Assembly: GCA_024345305.1 (NCBI GenBank)
Contig: BRON01000010.1
Coordinates: 1,178,001-1,242,000 of the forward strand
From: Mrakia gelida
Taxonomy: Eukaryota > Basidiomycota > Tremellomycetes > Cystofilobasidiales > Mrakiaceae
Length of the DNA stretch: 64,000 nt
Direction: 5' to 3'
The notes under the pieces were generated by a model. It made no database searches. It was not told where the DNA came from and worked only from the letters and a program-made list of their open reading frames with translations. Shown here one piece after another: positions 45,908 through 57,423 of the stretch. Position 1 is the first letter of the stretch. Each line of letters starts with the position of its first letter. A program made the position numbers and the translations under genes.

Positions 45908-46898
45908 ATGTCCGCTCCTCCTCCTACCATCCTCATCTCCCCAGTTACTCCGTCGGACTACGCTGCTGTCGCAGAGGTCTACATCAGAGCCTTCGCTTCG
46001 TCTGAGATAATGGTCGATATCTTCCCTCCCGCCATCCAGCCCTCGATGGACGTTCGGATCGGTATGCGACCCCCCTTCCCTCTTTTACTCACCAGCCCTT
46101 CCCCTTCTGACCGTGTCTTCTCTCATTCCTAGCTCTCAACGTCCAAGAACGAACCAAACGAAACACAGAACCTCGCGAAGCAGATCTCGTCGAAATCAAA
46201 GCTACTGTCGACGGGAAGGTCGTCGGCGGTGCGGTTTGGCTCTCTCCCGTCGACAGGACTTCAACAGGAGGAGATCCTCTTCCTCACGAGGTCGAGATTC
46301 AGGAGTTGCTCGCTGCGAAGGAGCTGGAGGAGGGATGACCAGCTTGGGAGCTCGAGATGGACCAGACCAGGGATCTCGACTTTTACGCTAAGTTCAGGAC
46401 GACGATGACTGCGATTAGGAAGAACTGGTCGAAGGGTGCTCCTCACTGGTACTTGGTGAGTGTTTGGTCGTCGCTAGATGCATTTTCGAGCGGGCTGACG
46501 AGTCGCGTTCTTTTCATCCCTCCGACGGTCGTCTCGGCTGCTCTTCCTTCGGTTTCTTTCCCTCTCAGTCCTTCCTCTTCGTCGATCCTGACCACCAAGG
46601 CCGAGGAGTTGGAACTGCTTTGCTGGCGTACGGAACGGATAGGGCGGACGAGACGGGTGTGCCGACGTGGCTGGAGGCGACGCGAGCTGTGAGTTTCCGT
46701 CTCACTGTCTCTCTCTTCGTTGAGTCTTGTCTCTCGGGCCCTGAAACCTCCAATATCGATTTGGCTGGGTTTAAGGGTCGACCTGTCTACGCGAGGAGAG
46801 GCTTCGAGGTCCATAGCTGGTGCGAAGCGGAAGGGAAGCAGTTTGAGGGAGGCTCTTTGCGTTGGCCGGGGATGGAGAGGAAGGTCAAGCAGACTTAG
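45908..46898 (+). CDS. GNAT-family N-acetyltransferase interrupted by an in-frame TGA
   Basis: Four exons: join(45908..46061,46133..46455,46569..46688,46776..46898), 240 codons including a TGA at 46336-46338 and the terminal TAG. The GNAT fold is clear: ISPVTPSDYAAVAEVYIRAF at the N-terminus; the strand with KVVGGAVWLSP; motif A with FVDPDHQGRGVGTALLAYG, whose Q/R-x-x-G-x-G turn binds acetyl-CoA; LEATRA; and GRPVYARRGFEVHSW at the C-terminus. Sequence after the TGA (ending WSKGAPHWYL) is typical of the same family and in the same frame. It is therefore either a recent nonsense mutation, programmed readthrough (the context is TGA-C), or a base-call error. Upstream splice alternatives do not restore frame. 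The last intron uses an AAG acceptor. The substrate is unknown. Confidence 0.72.
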
Positions 46899-47420
46899 AA
46901 GTAAGAGGAGAAGGTTTGAATGTATCACTGATGCTTGGTTTGTGCCTCGAAAAGGCAAGAGATTCTTCCAGCGACGCGTGAGACTCGTTCCCCTCGGTCG
47001 TCGCGACGCGTCTGGACTTTGTGCGTCGTTCTCTCCTTTTCCCTGGTTCGTATCTCCTCGGAACAAAAATGAGAGTAAAGCCGTTTGATACTCGTACAGT
47101 GCAGCGAGAGAAAACACAGTGAGATCTCTTCCTCTCTGCCTCCGAACGACGGCCGTCTTCAACTCTTGCGCACGTCGCCAAAACGTACCAGCGAGTCTCG
47201 GAACTTTTTCACAGCGTCTCCACCTCTCTTCCCCCTTCATTTGAGCTCCTCTCGAAACTTTTCACTCCCCTCGAAGAGAACGAGCCAGTAACTCCGGCGG
47301 CAAGGAGCGAAGCGGATCGACCCTCTCGAATTTCGTTCGACCTTCCGCTTCTTTGCATCCACCCTCATTGGCCCTCGACCTCCTTCTTCCACCGAACCAC
47401 AACTTCCTCAACCTCTCACC
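46899..47420. other. Intergenic, acetyltransferase to heme lyase
   Basis: This 522-nt stretch includes two ACGCGT hexamers (46975 and 47006) and a C/T-rich leader before the heme lyase start. No gene is supported. Confidence 0.5.
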
Positions 47421-48477
47421 ATGGGACAGACCACCTCATCTATACCCTCTATGCTCCCACCTTCTTCCTTCATCCCGATCTCTACTCCTTCACCCTTCGC
47501 AGGTCATCCTTCGACCTCCTCCTCCTCCTCCTCCGCTCTCCCTCCTCCAGAATGCCCGATGCACCAACCTCCTCCTCCAGCCCTCCAACCTCCCGCTGAA
47601 TGTCCCATGCACAACGGAGGTGCTCCTCCTCTTCCCAAGAAGGATACCGGACTCGCTGCCTGCCCTATAGACCACTCTGGCGTCAATCCTCTCAACCAGA
47701 TGCCTCACCTCGCTCAAACTCCTCTCTCCCCTCATCAACTCCAACTCCTTCAAACCGAACGTGAAACGTCTACCATCCCTCGCACGCTCTCCTCCACGGA
47801 CGACACTACCATCCCTTCCTCCTCCACCAAATGGGTCTATCCTTCAGCTCAGCAGTTTTACAACGCTCTCGTCAGGAAAGGATGGGAGACCCCCGAGGAG
47901 GACGTCGACAGCATGGTGTTCATCCACAACCACTTGAACGAGGTCGCTTGGAGGGAGGTGTTGGCTTGGGAGGCGAAGAGAGGACCTGGGAAGGAGGAGG
48001 AGTGCGAGTTGGCGAGGTTCAAGGGGAAACCTGGACAGTTGAGTCCGAAGGCGAGGTTCCACCTCGCTTTGGGTTACCTTTTCCCTAATACCTACAAGTG
48101 AGTGCATCCTCTCTTCTTCTCTTTCAGACCATCGGATGCGGACGAGGAAGGGCTACCTCTCACATGTCAATCGAGAACGATCAAGCTGACCATATCATCG
48201 TTCCTTCCCTTCTCTCTCTCTCTCTCTCCCTTCACCTCCCTCCGTTCCCTTACTCAGCTCCGACCCTCCATTCGATCGACACGACTGGGTCGTTCGTCGT
48301 CCCTCTACCAAATCGGAACATCGTTACGTGATCGACTACTACTCGGCTCCTGCCGATGCGGATGGATCGCCCAACTTCAACCTTGACGTTCGACCTGCGT
48401 TGGACGACTTCGAGGCCGTGCAGGCGAGGTTGTCCGCGTTCTTGGAGGACTGGTCGGCGTCGAAGGAGAAGCAGTAG
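47421..48477 (+). CDS. CYC3: Cytochrome c heme lyase (holocytochrome c synthase)
   Basis: Two exons: join(47421..48097,48258..48477), 298 residues. The N-terminal region carries heme-binding Cys-Pro motifs: CPMH at 45-48, CPMH at 61-64 and CPIDH at 81-85. The synthase core follows: [56 protein letters not shown], and in exon 2 [13 protein letters not shown] and YVIDYYSAP. The His in FIHNHLNE is the family heme ligand position. The enzyme attaches heme covalently to apocytochrome c in the mitochondrial intermembrane space; in fungi it enters without a cleavable presequence, consistent with this N-terminus. Whether it serves cytochrome c, c1 or both cannot be told. Confidence 0.93.
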
Positions 48478-49059
48478 AGGTTGGGAGAGAGGTGGATGGA
48501 CTGGTTTGGGTGGAGATGATGGAGGGTGATGGCTTTTGCTGTTGGTTGTTGGGAGACGGACGGAGGGAGGAGGGAAGGAGAGGATTGTTGAGCTTGGAGG
48601 TTCGGCGGGAGGGTTGGTTTGGATTCGCTTCTCGTAGGAGATCGGATAGATCTCATGTCACAACTCTCAGACTGAATGTAATCTGGAGCTTACCTTCTCG
48701 TACCACATCTTCCCTGAAACGCTTCGCTGACCTCGGGAGAGCTCGCCAGCACCATCGAAGAGACAAAGAACGCGTCCGAAACGGACCTCGCCCCTCTGTC
48801 TCTCGCCCTCGGACGCTTCGGCGGACAAGAAGAAGATACACAGCCTGATATTTGATCGTACGATAAGAGCTGCGAGATCAAAACAAGGCCAGTTGGTGAC
48901 AATTTTTCGGCCTCCGAGATGACATGACGCTCGGGCCTCGAGGGCTTCGATTTCAGGCGAGCTCGTCCCACTTCTCTCTCCTCCCTTCCCTTCCTTTTGC
49001 TTCCCGACTCCATCTCCCCTTCCTTCTTCAACCCACCACCACCCCCAGTCGGTCTCAAG
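48478..49059. other. Intergenic, heme lyase to ERG24
   Basis: This 582-nt stretch is a 3' UTR and then the ERG24 promoter with a pyrimidine-rich end. No gene is evident; short frames on both strands are composition effects. Confidence 0.5.
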
Positions 49060-51390
49060 ATGTCGACCGTTCAGAAGAAAGCTCTTTTGAACCCTGTTAC
49101 TCCATCGCACGCTCTTGAGGTGAGCTCCCGTTTCTCACTGGTTCAGCCCCCTCCTCGTTCCCTTCCCTCGTCTTCCCTCTTCAGAGTTCTCGTCGTTGTC
49201 GAACGAGAAGGAGAGACTCTCTCGGTTCCTGGCTGCCAACAGTGCATACAGGGACCTCTCAGGATGTATATCCGTCCAAGAACTTCTCGTTCAAGCTCAT
49301 CGTTTCGACTCCAACCAAACGACTCCCTTCCTCCAGCCCTCCGATCTTCCTCCTTCGAGAGCTGACTCTCTTCCTCCCTTCCTTCTTTTACTACTACCAC
49401 TAGTTCGGAGGCCACCTCTGCACTCCGATCCTCACCTTCCTCACTCCCATCACCATCTATGGACTCTACTTCTCTTGCTCCTCTCCCTCTGGATGCCCAG
49501 CTCCCTTCGCTCAATGGCTCCCAAACTTCAAAGAGCTCGACTGGCTCACGGGATTCCTCGACCCTACCGCCTTCGCCATCTACTTTGGATGGTACGCTTT
49601 CACAGTAGCAGCTTGGAAGTACCTCCCAGGAGATCTCGTAGAGGGGACTGAGCTCAGGGCGGGAGGAAAGAAGATTTACAAGATCAACGGTTCGTTCAGC
49701 TCGCTTCCCTTCTTCCCTCCGATCTTACCTCCCTCTCGTCACCCGTAGACCTCGAGCTCATATCTCTTTCGTTCGTTTAGCCTTCTCCACCCTCCTTCTC
49801 GCTCTCGGACTCACCACCGGTCGAATCATCCACGCCGGAGCCGAGTCCTTCACCTTCCTCTACGACCACTACCTCGGACTCATCACCGCTTCCCTCGCCA
49901 TGTCCATCGGTCAGGCTCTCTACGTTCAGGCAGGAAGCTACAAGGGAGATCAGGAGAAAAAGCTTCTTGCTCTCGGTGGGAACTCAGGTTACTTCTGGTA
50001 CGATGTGAGTCGGCTTTTCCCCTTATCTCTCAAAGGTCGCTCTTCTTCGTTTGGAGCTCGTCGTCGAAGCTCACTCAAAAACAACACCTTCCCCCCTCTT
50101 TCCTCGTCCCCGTCTTTGCCTCTCTCCTGCGATGTTCGCCCTCTACCTCAGTTCTGGATGGGTCGAGAACTCAACCCTTCCATCGGATCCTTCGACATCA
50201 AGACCTTCAACGAGCTCAGACCAGGACTGATCCTCTGGATGCTCATCGACATCTCGTGCGCCTGCGAGCAATGGTGTCGACTCGGAGGAAGGATCACTCC
50301 CTCCATGGCTCTCGTCGTCTTCTTCCACTCCTTCTACGTCATCGATGCCGTCTTCAACGAGGTGAGTTCCTTGCCCTCTTTCCCTTTTTCTCTTTCTCGA
50401 CCTCGACCTCGCGCGCGTCGAAAAAAAGGAAACTAACCCTCGCTCTCGTTCGTTCGGTGCCAGTCCGCCATCTTCACCCAAATGGACATCACCACCGACG
50501 GTTTCGGCTTCATGCTCTCTCTCGGAGATCTCGCCTGGCTCCCCTTCACCTACTCCCTTCAGGCTCGATACCTCGCTTTCCACCCTACCGAGCTCACCCC
50601 CACCGCCATCGCTGGAATCATCGGACTCCAGACGGTCGGATACTACATCTTCCGAACTTCCAACGGAGAGAAGAACGATTTCCGGTCCGGAAAGAACCCC
50701 AAGAGTGAGTCGTTCTTCTCGCGGTCGAGGTCGAGTTCGTTTTCTGACGCGTCCTTCGACCACTCGTTTCGAGTTCAGACCTCACCTCGATGCAAACCGA
50801 ACGAGGAACCAAGCTCTTGACCTCTGGATGGTGGGGACGATCTCGTCATCCCAACTACCTTGGTGATTGGCTCATGGCGTGAGTTTCCAACCTTCTTGCT
50901 CGCTCTTTCCTCCTCTTCGAGAATCGATCGAAACGAACGCTGACCTTCCTTCCTCCCTCTCGCTCTGGCTTGTTTTCGTTGATCTTCAGCTGGGCATGGT
51001 GTCTCCCCTCCGGCTTCGACACTCCCATCCCTTACTTCTACGTCGTCTACTTCGGGATTCTCCTCGTTCACAGGCAGACCAGGGACGACGAGCAGTGCAA
51101 GCTCAAGTACGGGAAGGATTGGGACAAGGTCAGTTTCCTCCCTCTTCGACTTCGCTCTTCTTCTTCCGCGAGCGTGCTCGGTGACTGATCGAGTTTGATC
51201 TCCTTGTTGGTCCTCGGGAAAAACAGTACTGCAAGCTCGTTCCTTACAAGATCATTCCTTACATCGTTCGTTTTCAACTCTCTCCCTCCCTCGTCTCCTG
51301 CTCTTCGTTGGCTCGAGCGAGCTGGTCCCCTCGGATGCTGACGATCTCCCCCCTCCCCCCTCCCTCCTTCCTCACCTTCTTCAGTACTAA
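49060..51390 (+). CDS. ERG24: Delta(14)-sterol reductase, ergosterol pathway
   Basis: Nine exons: join(49060..49119,49404..49689,49781..50004,50152..50361,50464..50704,50779..50878,50990..51128,51227..51265,51385..51390), 434 residues. It is a polytopic ERG4/ERG24-family membrane protein. Signature parts are [60 protein letters not shown] and [19 protein letters not shown]. It reduces the C14-C15 double bond left by lanosterol 14-demethylase, using NADPH at the ER. ERG24 is preferred over ERG4 because of the LNPxxxxxEFGG start and LGGRITPSM segment. The last exon is 6 nt, coding Tyr then stop, and gives the conserved PYKIIPYIY end. The first intron (284 nt) is unusually long. Confidence 0.92.
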
Positions 51391-51727
51391 GTCAAGGCTC
51401 AACACACCATGGGAACGCGCCTTTCGATCGGATCTCTCGTGGGCGATTTGGTCTTTCGGACGACGACGCGGCGGCTCCAGATCCTTGCTTCCCTCTCCCT
51501 TCACTACACGTCTTCTCGGTCTGTTATTCACTTATGCATGCACTCCTGGTTCGAATGCGGCGGCCCTCTTCTCATCATCGGCGCTCGAGGGGGAGCGAAC
51601 CATCGCTTTCGATTCGAGGCAGCAGAGCGAGCAAGAGCATCATCAACAGGTCGTAAATCGAGAAAGAGAGAAGTGAAAGAGTAAGGAAGCATAGATGAGA
51701 AGGCGTCGGGCTTGAAAGCGTGCTCGG
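51391..51727. other. Convergent intergenic region, ERG24 / catalase
   Basis: This 337-nt stretch lies between two 3' ends. UTR sequence only; no hairpin terminator is expected or seen. Confidence 0.5.
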
Positions 51728-54700
51728 TTAGGCAGCGACGGACTCGATGTCCTGAGAACGAAAGGAAGAGGAGGAACGGAAGGTCAGTTCCAGATGGAGA
51801 TCGAAGAAAGGGAAAGCCGACTCACCCTGTCCCAAACCCTGTGGTTCGCGATGAGACCAAGGAAGGCCGAGATGGACTTGGGTCCGACGAGGGTGGGGGA
51901 GAAGCTGTAAGACGAGAAGGAAGGGGTCGCGTCAGAGCGGGAGAGAGAGGACGGGTGAGGGAAACGTGACGAAGTTGGTACTCACACGACTCCGTTCTCG
52001 GTGTTGGACTCGGCGGCTGGGGAGAAGAAAAGGCGAAGAGGTCAGCTGAGAAGGACGAGAAGGAAGGAACAGAAGCGAAGGATACGAACCAGAAGTCGCG
52101 GCCTCGGCGGAGAAGAGACCAGGGAGACAGGTCTCGACCAACCACTTGCAGGCTTGTCCTTGGACGGAGATCGCCTTCTGGTGAGCGTACGCCTGTGAAA
52201 AACGAAGAAGAAGAAGAGGCGAGGATGTCAGCTCGAGGAAAGTGAGAGCGAAGGCTCGTCGCGACGAAGACGAGGACGAGGACGAACCTCTCGAACGACG
52301 TGGATGATTCGACCGAGCTTGAGCTGCTTCTCGTACTCTCCAGATCCTCCGAAGATCATGACGGCGTCGAAGTGGGTGGATCGGCAGGTCTCGAGAGTGA
52401 AGTCTCCCTTGTGAAGCATTCCGTCGCTTCCCTTGGTCTTCTGTCGAGTACCGACGACGGCAGGGATGACTCCGGCAGCCTTGAGAGCAGCGTAGACGGG
52501 GAGGAAGGCCTTGACGTCGAATCCTTCGCAGACGTAGAGTCCGACCTTTCGTCCCTCGGCGGTGAAGGCTGCAAGAAGAGAGAAAGCCCGACGGGAGTCA
52601 GTTTCGAGAACGAAACCGCGCGAGGGAAGCTAGACTCACTCTGTCTCTTTCCGTTGACCTGAGAAAGGAAGGCGGAGGAGTGGCCGGCGTTGGGGATGGT
52701 GGCGGGAGCGGGGGTGAGGGAGAGAGCCTCGCCGACTTTGATCGCGAGCTCCTCGTCGACCTGAAAGGACGAAAGGGACGAAACGTCAGCGAGGACTCCG
52801 AAGCGAGGAACAGATGGAGATGCTTCTCACGTTGGAGAGGTTATCGATAATTCTCTGCTGAACGGACTCGTCCTCGCACTTTCCAAGCTCGAACTGAAGA
52901 GCGGACTGGAGGGAGGGAACGGACGGAGGGGGGTCAGCGATAAGTTCGAGAGATTTCAAGCGTGGAGTGGAAGAGGAGAGGATACGAACGACTTGGTGGA
53001 TCTTCTCGACGGGAGACATCGAGTTGTAGAACATCTGAGCCTGGGAGTAGTGATCGGCGAACTTGGGTCCCAATGCCTTGACTTTGACGCCGGAGACGGG
53101 AGCCTTGGAGTGAGCGTATCCTCCCTGATCCTCGGGGACGGCGTGGGGACTGATAGAGAAGAGAGGGAGAAGAAGGTCAGAGCGAGGAAGCAAGCGTGAA
53201 AGGGGGAGTCGAGACAGAACTGACGCGTCGAATCGGTTGGGGTGGTAGTTGACCTTTCCCTTGTGAATCTTCCTTCGAAGAGCTCCGTCTCGGTTGTTGG
53301 ACATGACGGGGCAAACAGGCTGGTTGATGGGGACCTCGGAGAAGTTGACTCCGAGTCGGGAGATCTGGGTGTCGAAGTAGGAGAAGCTGGGAGGCGAACG
53401 AAGTCGGGTCAGCGAACGGCAGACGGCTCGACGCGTCCGTTCGATCGTTCGAGACTCACTTTCGTCCCTGGAGCAAGGGATCGTTCGAGAAGTCGATTCC
53501 GGGGACGATGTGCTGAGTGCAGAAGGCGACTTGCTCGGTCTCGGTGAAGTACTGGGTAAAGAAAGAGGGAGGCAAGAAGGACGAAGGAGTCAGATCAACG
53601 AGTTCGGGAACGAGAGGCGCCTCGTGCGTTGAACCCGACTCACCTCGTCGACGTTTCGGTTCAGCTCCATGGTACCGATGTACTGGACGGGGACCAGCTC
53701 CTCAGGCCAGATCTTGGTAGCGTCGAGAATGTCGAAGGAGAACTTGTCCTCGTCCTCCTCCGAGATGACCTGGATTCCGAGCTCCCAAGTAGGGTACGAT
53801 CCAGCGTCGATGGCGTCGTAGAGGTCTCGTCGGTGGAAGTCGGGGTCTTGTCCGTTGAGCTGAGTGCAAAGAAGGGGGGAGGTGTCAGGCGAAGATCGGG
53901 CGAGAGGAGAAAGAACGACGACGCGACGAGAAAGAAACGACGAGAACTCACCTTGAGAGCTTCGTCCCATGCGAGTGAGTGTGTTCCGAGTTTCGGCTCC
54001 CAGTGGAACTTGACGAAGGATCGGACTCCCTCAGCGTTGACGAGGACGAAGGTGTTGACCTGGAGAGAAAAAGAGGTCAGCTTCAGCGAAAAGTCGCGTC
54101 GAAGCGAACGAGGGAGAAGAAAAGAAGGACGAACTCCGAAACCCTGCATCATTCGAAGAGACCTGGGGATACCTCGGTCGGAAGTGTGCCACATGAACAT
54201 GTGAGTCGATTCGCTGGGAACGCGAAGGAAAAGGGCGAACGAGAAGGAAGAAGAGGGAAAGAGGGAGGAGGAGTCAGCCAAGGACGAACACCTCAGTTTG
54301 ACCGCGATTCGTCCCATAAGACATACCTTCTCAATCCAAAGAAATCCCTGGATAGTAGAAGAAGACGCGAGGGGAGAAAGGAGAAGAGAGTAAGAAGACG
54401 AGTCAGAAAAGAACGACGAAACGCGCTCGAAGAGTTTTGGCCATCATTTCTGGATGTATATGGAATTATAAAAACCATGCGTTGTCGTGAGCAGACTGAG
54501 CTTGAGGCATCTCTTTATCGGGTTCAGGCTTGACGGCGTGGATGAGGTCGACAAACTTGATCGCGTCTTGGATGAAGAACACTGTTGCGAACGAAGAAGA
54601 AGAAGGGCAGGGGTTCAGCTTGGTCTTCTTTGATTCGTCGAAATTGATCATAACTAGTAGTAGACTCACCAGGGATGTTGTTTCTGTGTCGGAGTTAGAA

Positions 54701-55816
54701 AGGGAAGCAGGTCAGCCCGAGCAGAGACGAAGTGCAAGGACGCGTCGAGGCGATGGAAGACGAACAAAGAGAGAGGCTGGCACTCACCCAACGATATCCC
54801 AGTTCCCCTCCTCGGTGTAGAATCGAACAGCAAATCCTCGAACGTCTCGGACGGTGTCGGCAGATCCTCGAGATCCAGCGACAGTCGAGAATCGCGTGAA
54901 GATGGGACTGCAAAAAAGCAAGACGAGCAGAGTCAGCAGCTGAAGGTGTCGAGAGGATCGAGGATCTGTCAGACTCACGTGGATCGAGAAGTGTCGTTCA
55001 AGACCTCAGCCTTGGAGTACTGAGGGATGGGAGTGTGAAGCTGTAGAAGAAAGAGAGCGAGGTCAGCGACAAGGAGGCGCCGTCGCGTGCAACGACTCGA
55101 AACTCACCTTGAAGGTTCCGTGAGCTCCAACTCCTCGAGCGTGAACGACTCTCTCGGGAATCCTGTAACCACAAAAGTCATCAGTAAAAGCTTCTTCCTT
55201 GCAAGCAACGATGGCGAGGGCTGGGGTCGAGACGCGTCGACTCAATTCCTCCGGCCCTCATCACTCGCTCGCTCCTTCACTTCGATGCTGAAGAGACTCA
55301 CCTCTCGTGATCGAAAGCAGAGATCTTCTCTCGGTTGTGGAAATCCTCGAGAAGGGTAGGTCCTCGCTCGCCCTGGAAAAGAAAGGGCATCCAAGACGCG
55401 GAAGGTCAGCTCGACGCACCTCGAGCTCGCCCGCTCGAAGCGACGTTTTCTTCGTACTCACAGCCTTGAGCGAAATATCAGTCTCTTGAACCTTGGTTCC
55501 AAAGTAGGTAGTAAGAGCGTCCTTCGAGGTAGCCCTGGGGAGAACGACGAGGAGCCGAGGGAGGAGGGAGATGAAGATAGAGCGACGTCAGCGTCGTCCA
55601 CCACGACTCAGATCGAGTGACGGCTGAGCTCCCTAGGTTCTGGCACGAGCGCAGGCCCGAAGCACTAAAACGTGCTAGAATGAGGAAGAGGACTCACTCG
55701 GAGGTGAAGGCATCGAGCTGCCTCTTCTTCTCGTTGGGTCGGATCGTGTCCTTCGCAGCCTCGTAGACGGTGCCAGCGGCAGAGGAGATGCCTTCCATAG
55801 CAGATTGAGCAGACAT
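51728..55816 (-). CDS. Large-subunit (clade 2) monofunctional catalase
   Basis: Twenty-two coding exons, 723 residues: complement(join(51728..51751,51826..51904,51986..52016,52090..52192,52288..52568,52640..52760,52831..52905,52990..53149,53225..53386,53460..53551,53644..53859,53952..54059,54135..54213,54327..54347,54476..54581,54670..54683,54788..54907,54979..55040,55108..55162,55302..55372,55462..55534,55698..55816)). The active-site His lies in [13 protein letters not shown], the distal Asn in [18 protein letters not shown], and the heme-ligand Tyr in [12 protein letters not shown]. The C-terminal 150 residues form the flavodoxin/GATase1-like domain ([22 protein letters not shown]-like turn, [10 protein letters not shown]) that marks large-subunit enzymes. 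It converts peroxide to water and oxygen. No secretion signal or SKL-type peroxisomal end is seen (it ends SVAA). Exon 7 is 14 nt. A 372-nt 5'UTR intron (56194-55823) has GTGAGT, a GCTGAC branch site and CACAG, splicing six bases before the ATG. Confidence 0.95.
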
Positions 55817-57423
55817 GGTTGTCTGTGGAAGAGGAAGAAGAAGGGAGTCAGCGATACTGCAAATCGAAGGGGAATGGGAGGAGGGCTGAATGCGAGAGGG
55901 AAGGGACGGAGTCGATCGAACGTTGAGCTCGACATCGAGCTCATTCCGTCGTTGATGCTGGCCGAAGATCGAGCTCTCCTCCCCAGCGAGCTGTAGGAGA
56001 GCTCGAGGTGACCAGAAGCTGGCAGATCTTCCACCTTCCTTCCTTCCTTCGGGATCTTTCCAGCAAGAGAAAGAACGAGCTCCGATCTCGTCGGCCCTCG
56101 CTCGATTTGAGCTCGACGCGTCTCGCTCTCCCACTGAGATCGACCACTTCCTCCTTCTCCTTGCTCCCTCCTTCTCAAGAACAGGTGAACTCACGTTGTT
56201 GATTGTTGGGTTGGGTTGATTCTGAGGCGGTGGTTGAAGGTCAACTTCAAAGAGAGGTCTGCTGATTGGACCAGAAGGGGGGCTTCGAAGCTCAGAAACA
56301 TGCAGGGGGCCAGCGGAGCAAGGATCCAGGGACGCGCGAGAAATGACGCTGCGAGAGCCTTCCTTCTTTGTCGGAGGTGGAGGTTTGGGCTGAAGATGAG
56401 ACGAATCGAGGGGTGGCTATCAAAACAACCGAGAAGGGTACAGAGACCGACGACGTGGTAAGAATCGAGGCGTCGGAGGGAAGAAGCTGCGAGGGAGGGG
56501 GCGAGGGAAGGGTCAGCGAGGGTTCTTCTGAGAGCGAGGAAGGAAAGCAAAGGTGCAGAGATCGTTCTCAGAACTATACGTGCCTGCTCACCCGTAGATA
56601 TCTTCGTTCTCCGAGGGGAGCTGCTCGAGGGCGAAGAAGGGAGATGAAAGCCAGAAGGAGTCGAAGTGAGCTCGGAGTTTCTGAGTGAGCTCGCGAAGGA
56701 CTTTCCAGCCTACGAGAACGCACTTGAGACTTCCCAAACTCACGAAGGAAGCCTCCGTTACTCGGTTGGTGCTTCGAAGGGCTCGTCTGAGTGCCGAGAT
56801 AGGGGTGGGCGAGCTCGTCGAAGGGAAGGAAGGACGAAAGCGAGCTCGCCGCTTCAGCCCTCCCTTCTCCTCGAGATTGGTCGACTATCCCTCTCGAGAC
56901 TCCCGAAGGAACAGCACCGAAGATGCAACCCATCATCGAAAGCCGTGTAGGGATCTCTCCCTCGAGATCGATGGCGGCCGTCAGCACGGAGGCGGTTGAA
57001 GAAGGAACAGCGAACGAGTCAAGAACGAGTCGTCGAGTTTTGGGCCGTTTCGCTCGAGAAGACTCGTCTTCCCTTCACCGTCCACCATCGGAATCTTCTC
57101 GACCTAGAGCAACCTCGATGTACCTTGCATCCCTTCCTTCGACATGAATCTGCGAGTATCGCAGGTTTTCTCACGCTGACTTGACTTGGCGAGGTCAAAA
57201 GAAGGAGGAGAAACCTGGGGATGCGAGCTTCCCCTTCTTCCCTCGGGGGGAAGACTGATCTTCAGCCAATGGGAAGCTGCACCTGGCGGTGTTCCCAGGA
57301 ACTCCCCGACGAGAAGCTCGGTTGGGTAGCCATGCGGAAATCGATCTGATTATTTTTCCTTCTTCCCGTCGAACCACCACCCTCCGTCTTCCCTCCCTCT
57401 CTTCGTCGCTCTCCTTCCCACGG
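55817..57423. other. Long divergent promoter region, catalase / MFS transporter
   Basis: This 1.6-kb stretch lies between divergently transcribed genes. The left 370 nt are the catalase 5'UTR intron and leader. The remainder has no supported gene. Open frames at 56191-56550 and 56574-56987 on the minus strand have no splice-consistent structure or recognised domain. Confidence 0.55.

Noticed and set aside
56191..57000. A gene in the 1.6-kb gap upstream of catalase (minus-strand frames 56191-56550 and 56574-56987)
   Set aside because: No intron structure typical of the region, no recognisable domain, and part of it is catalase leader and intron.
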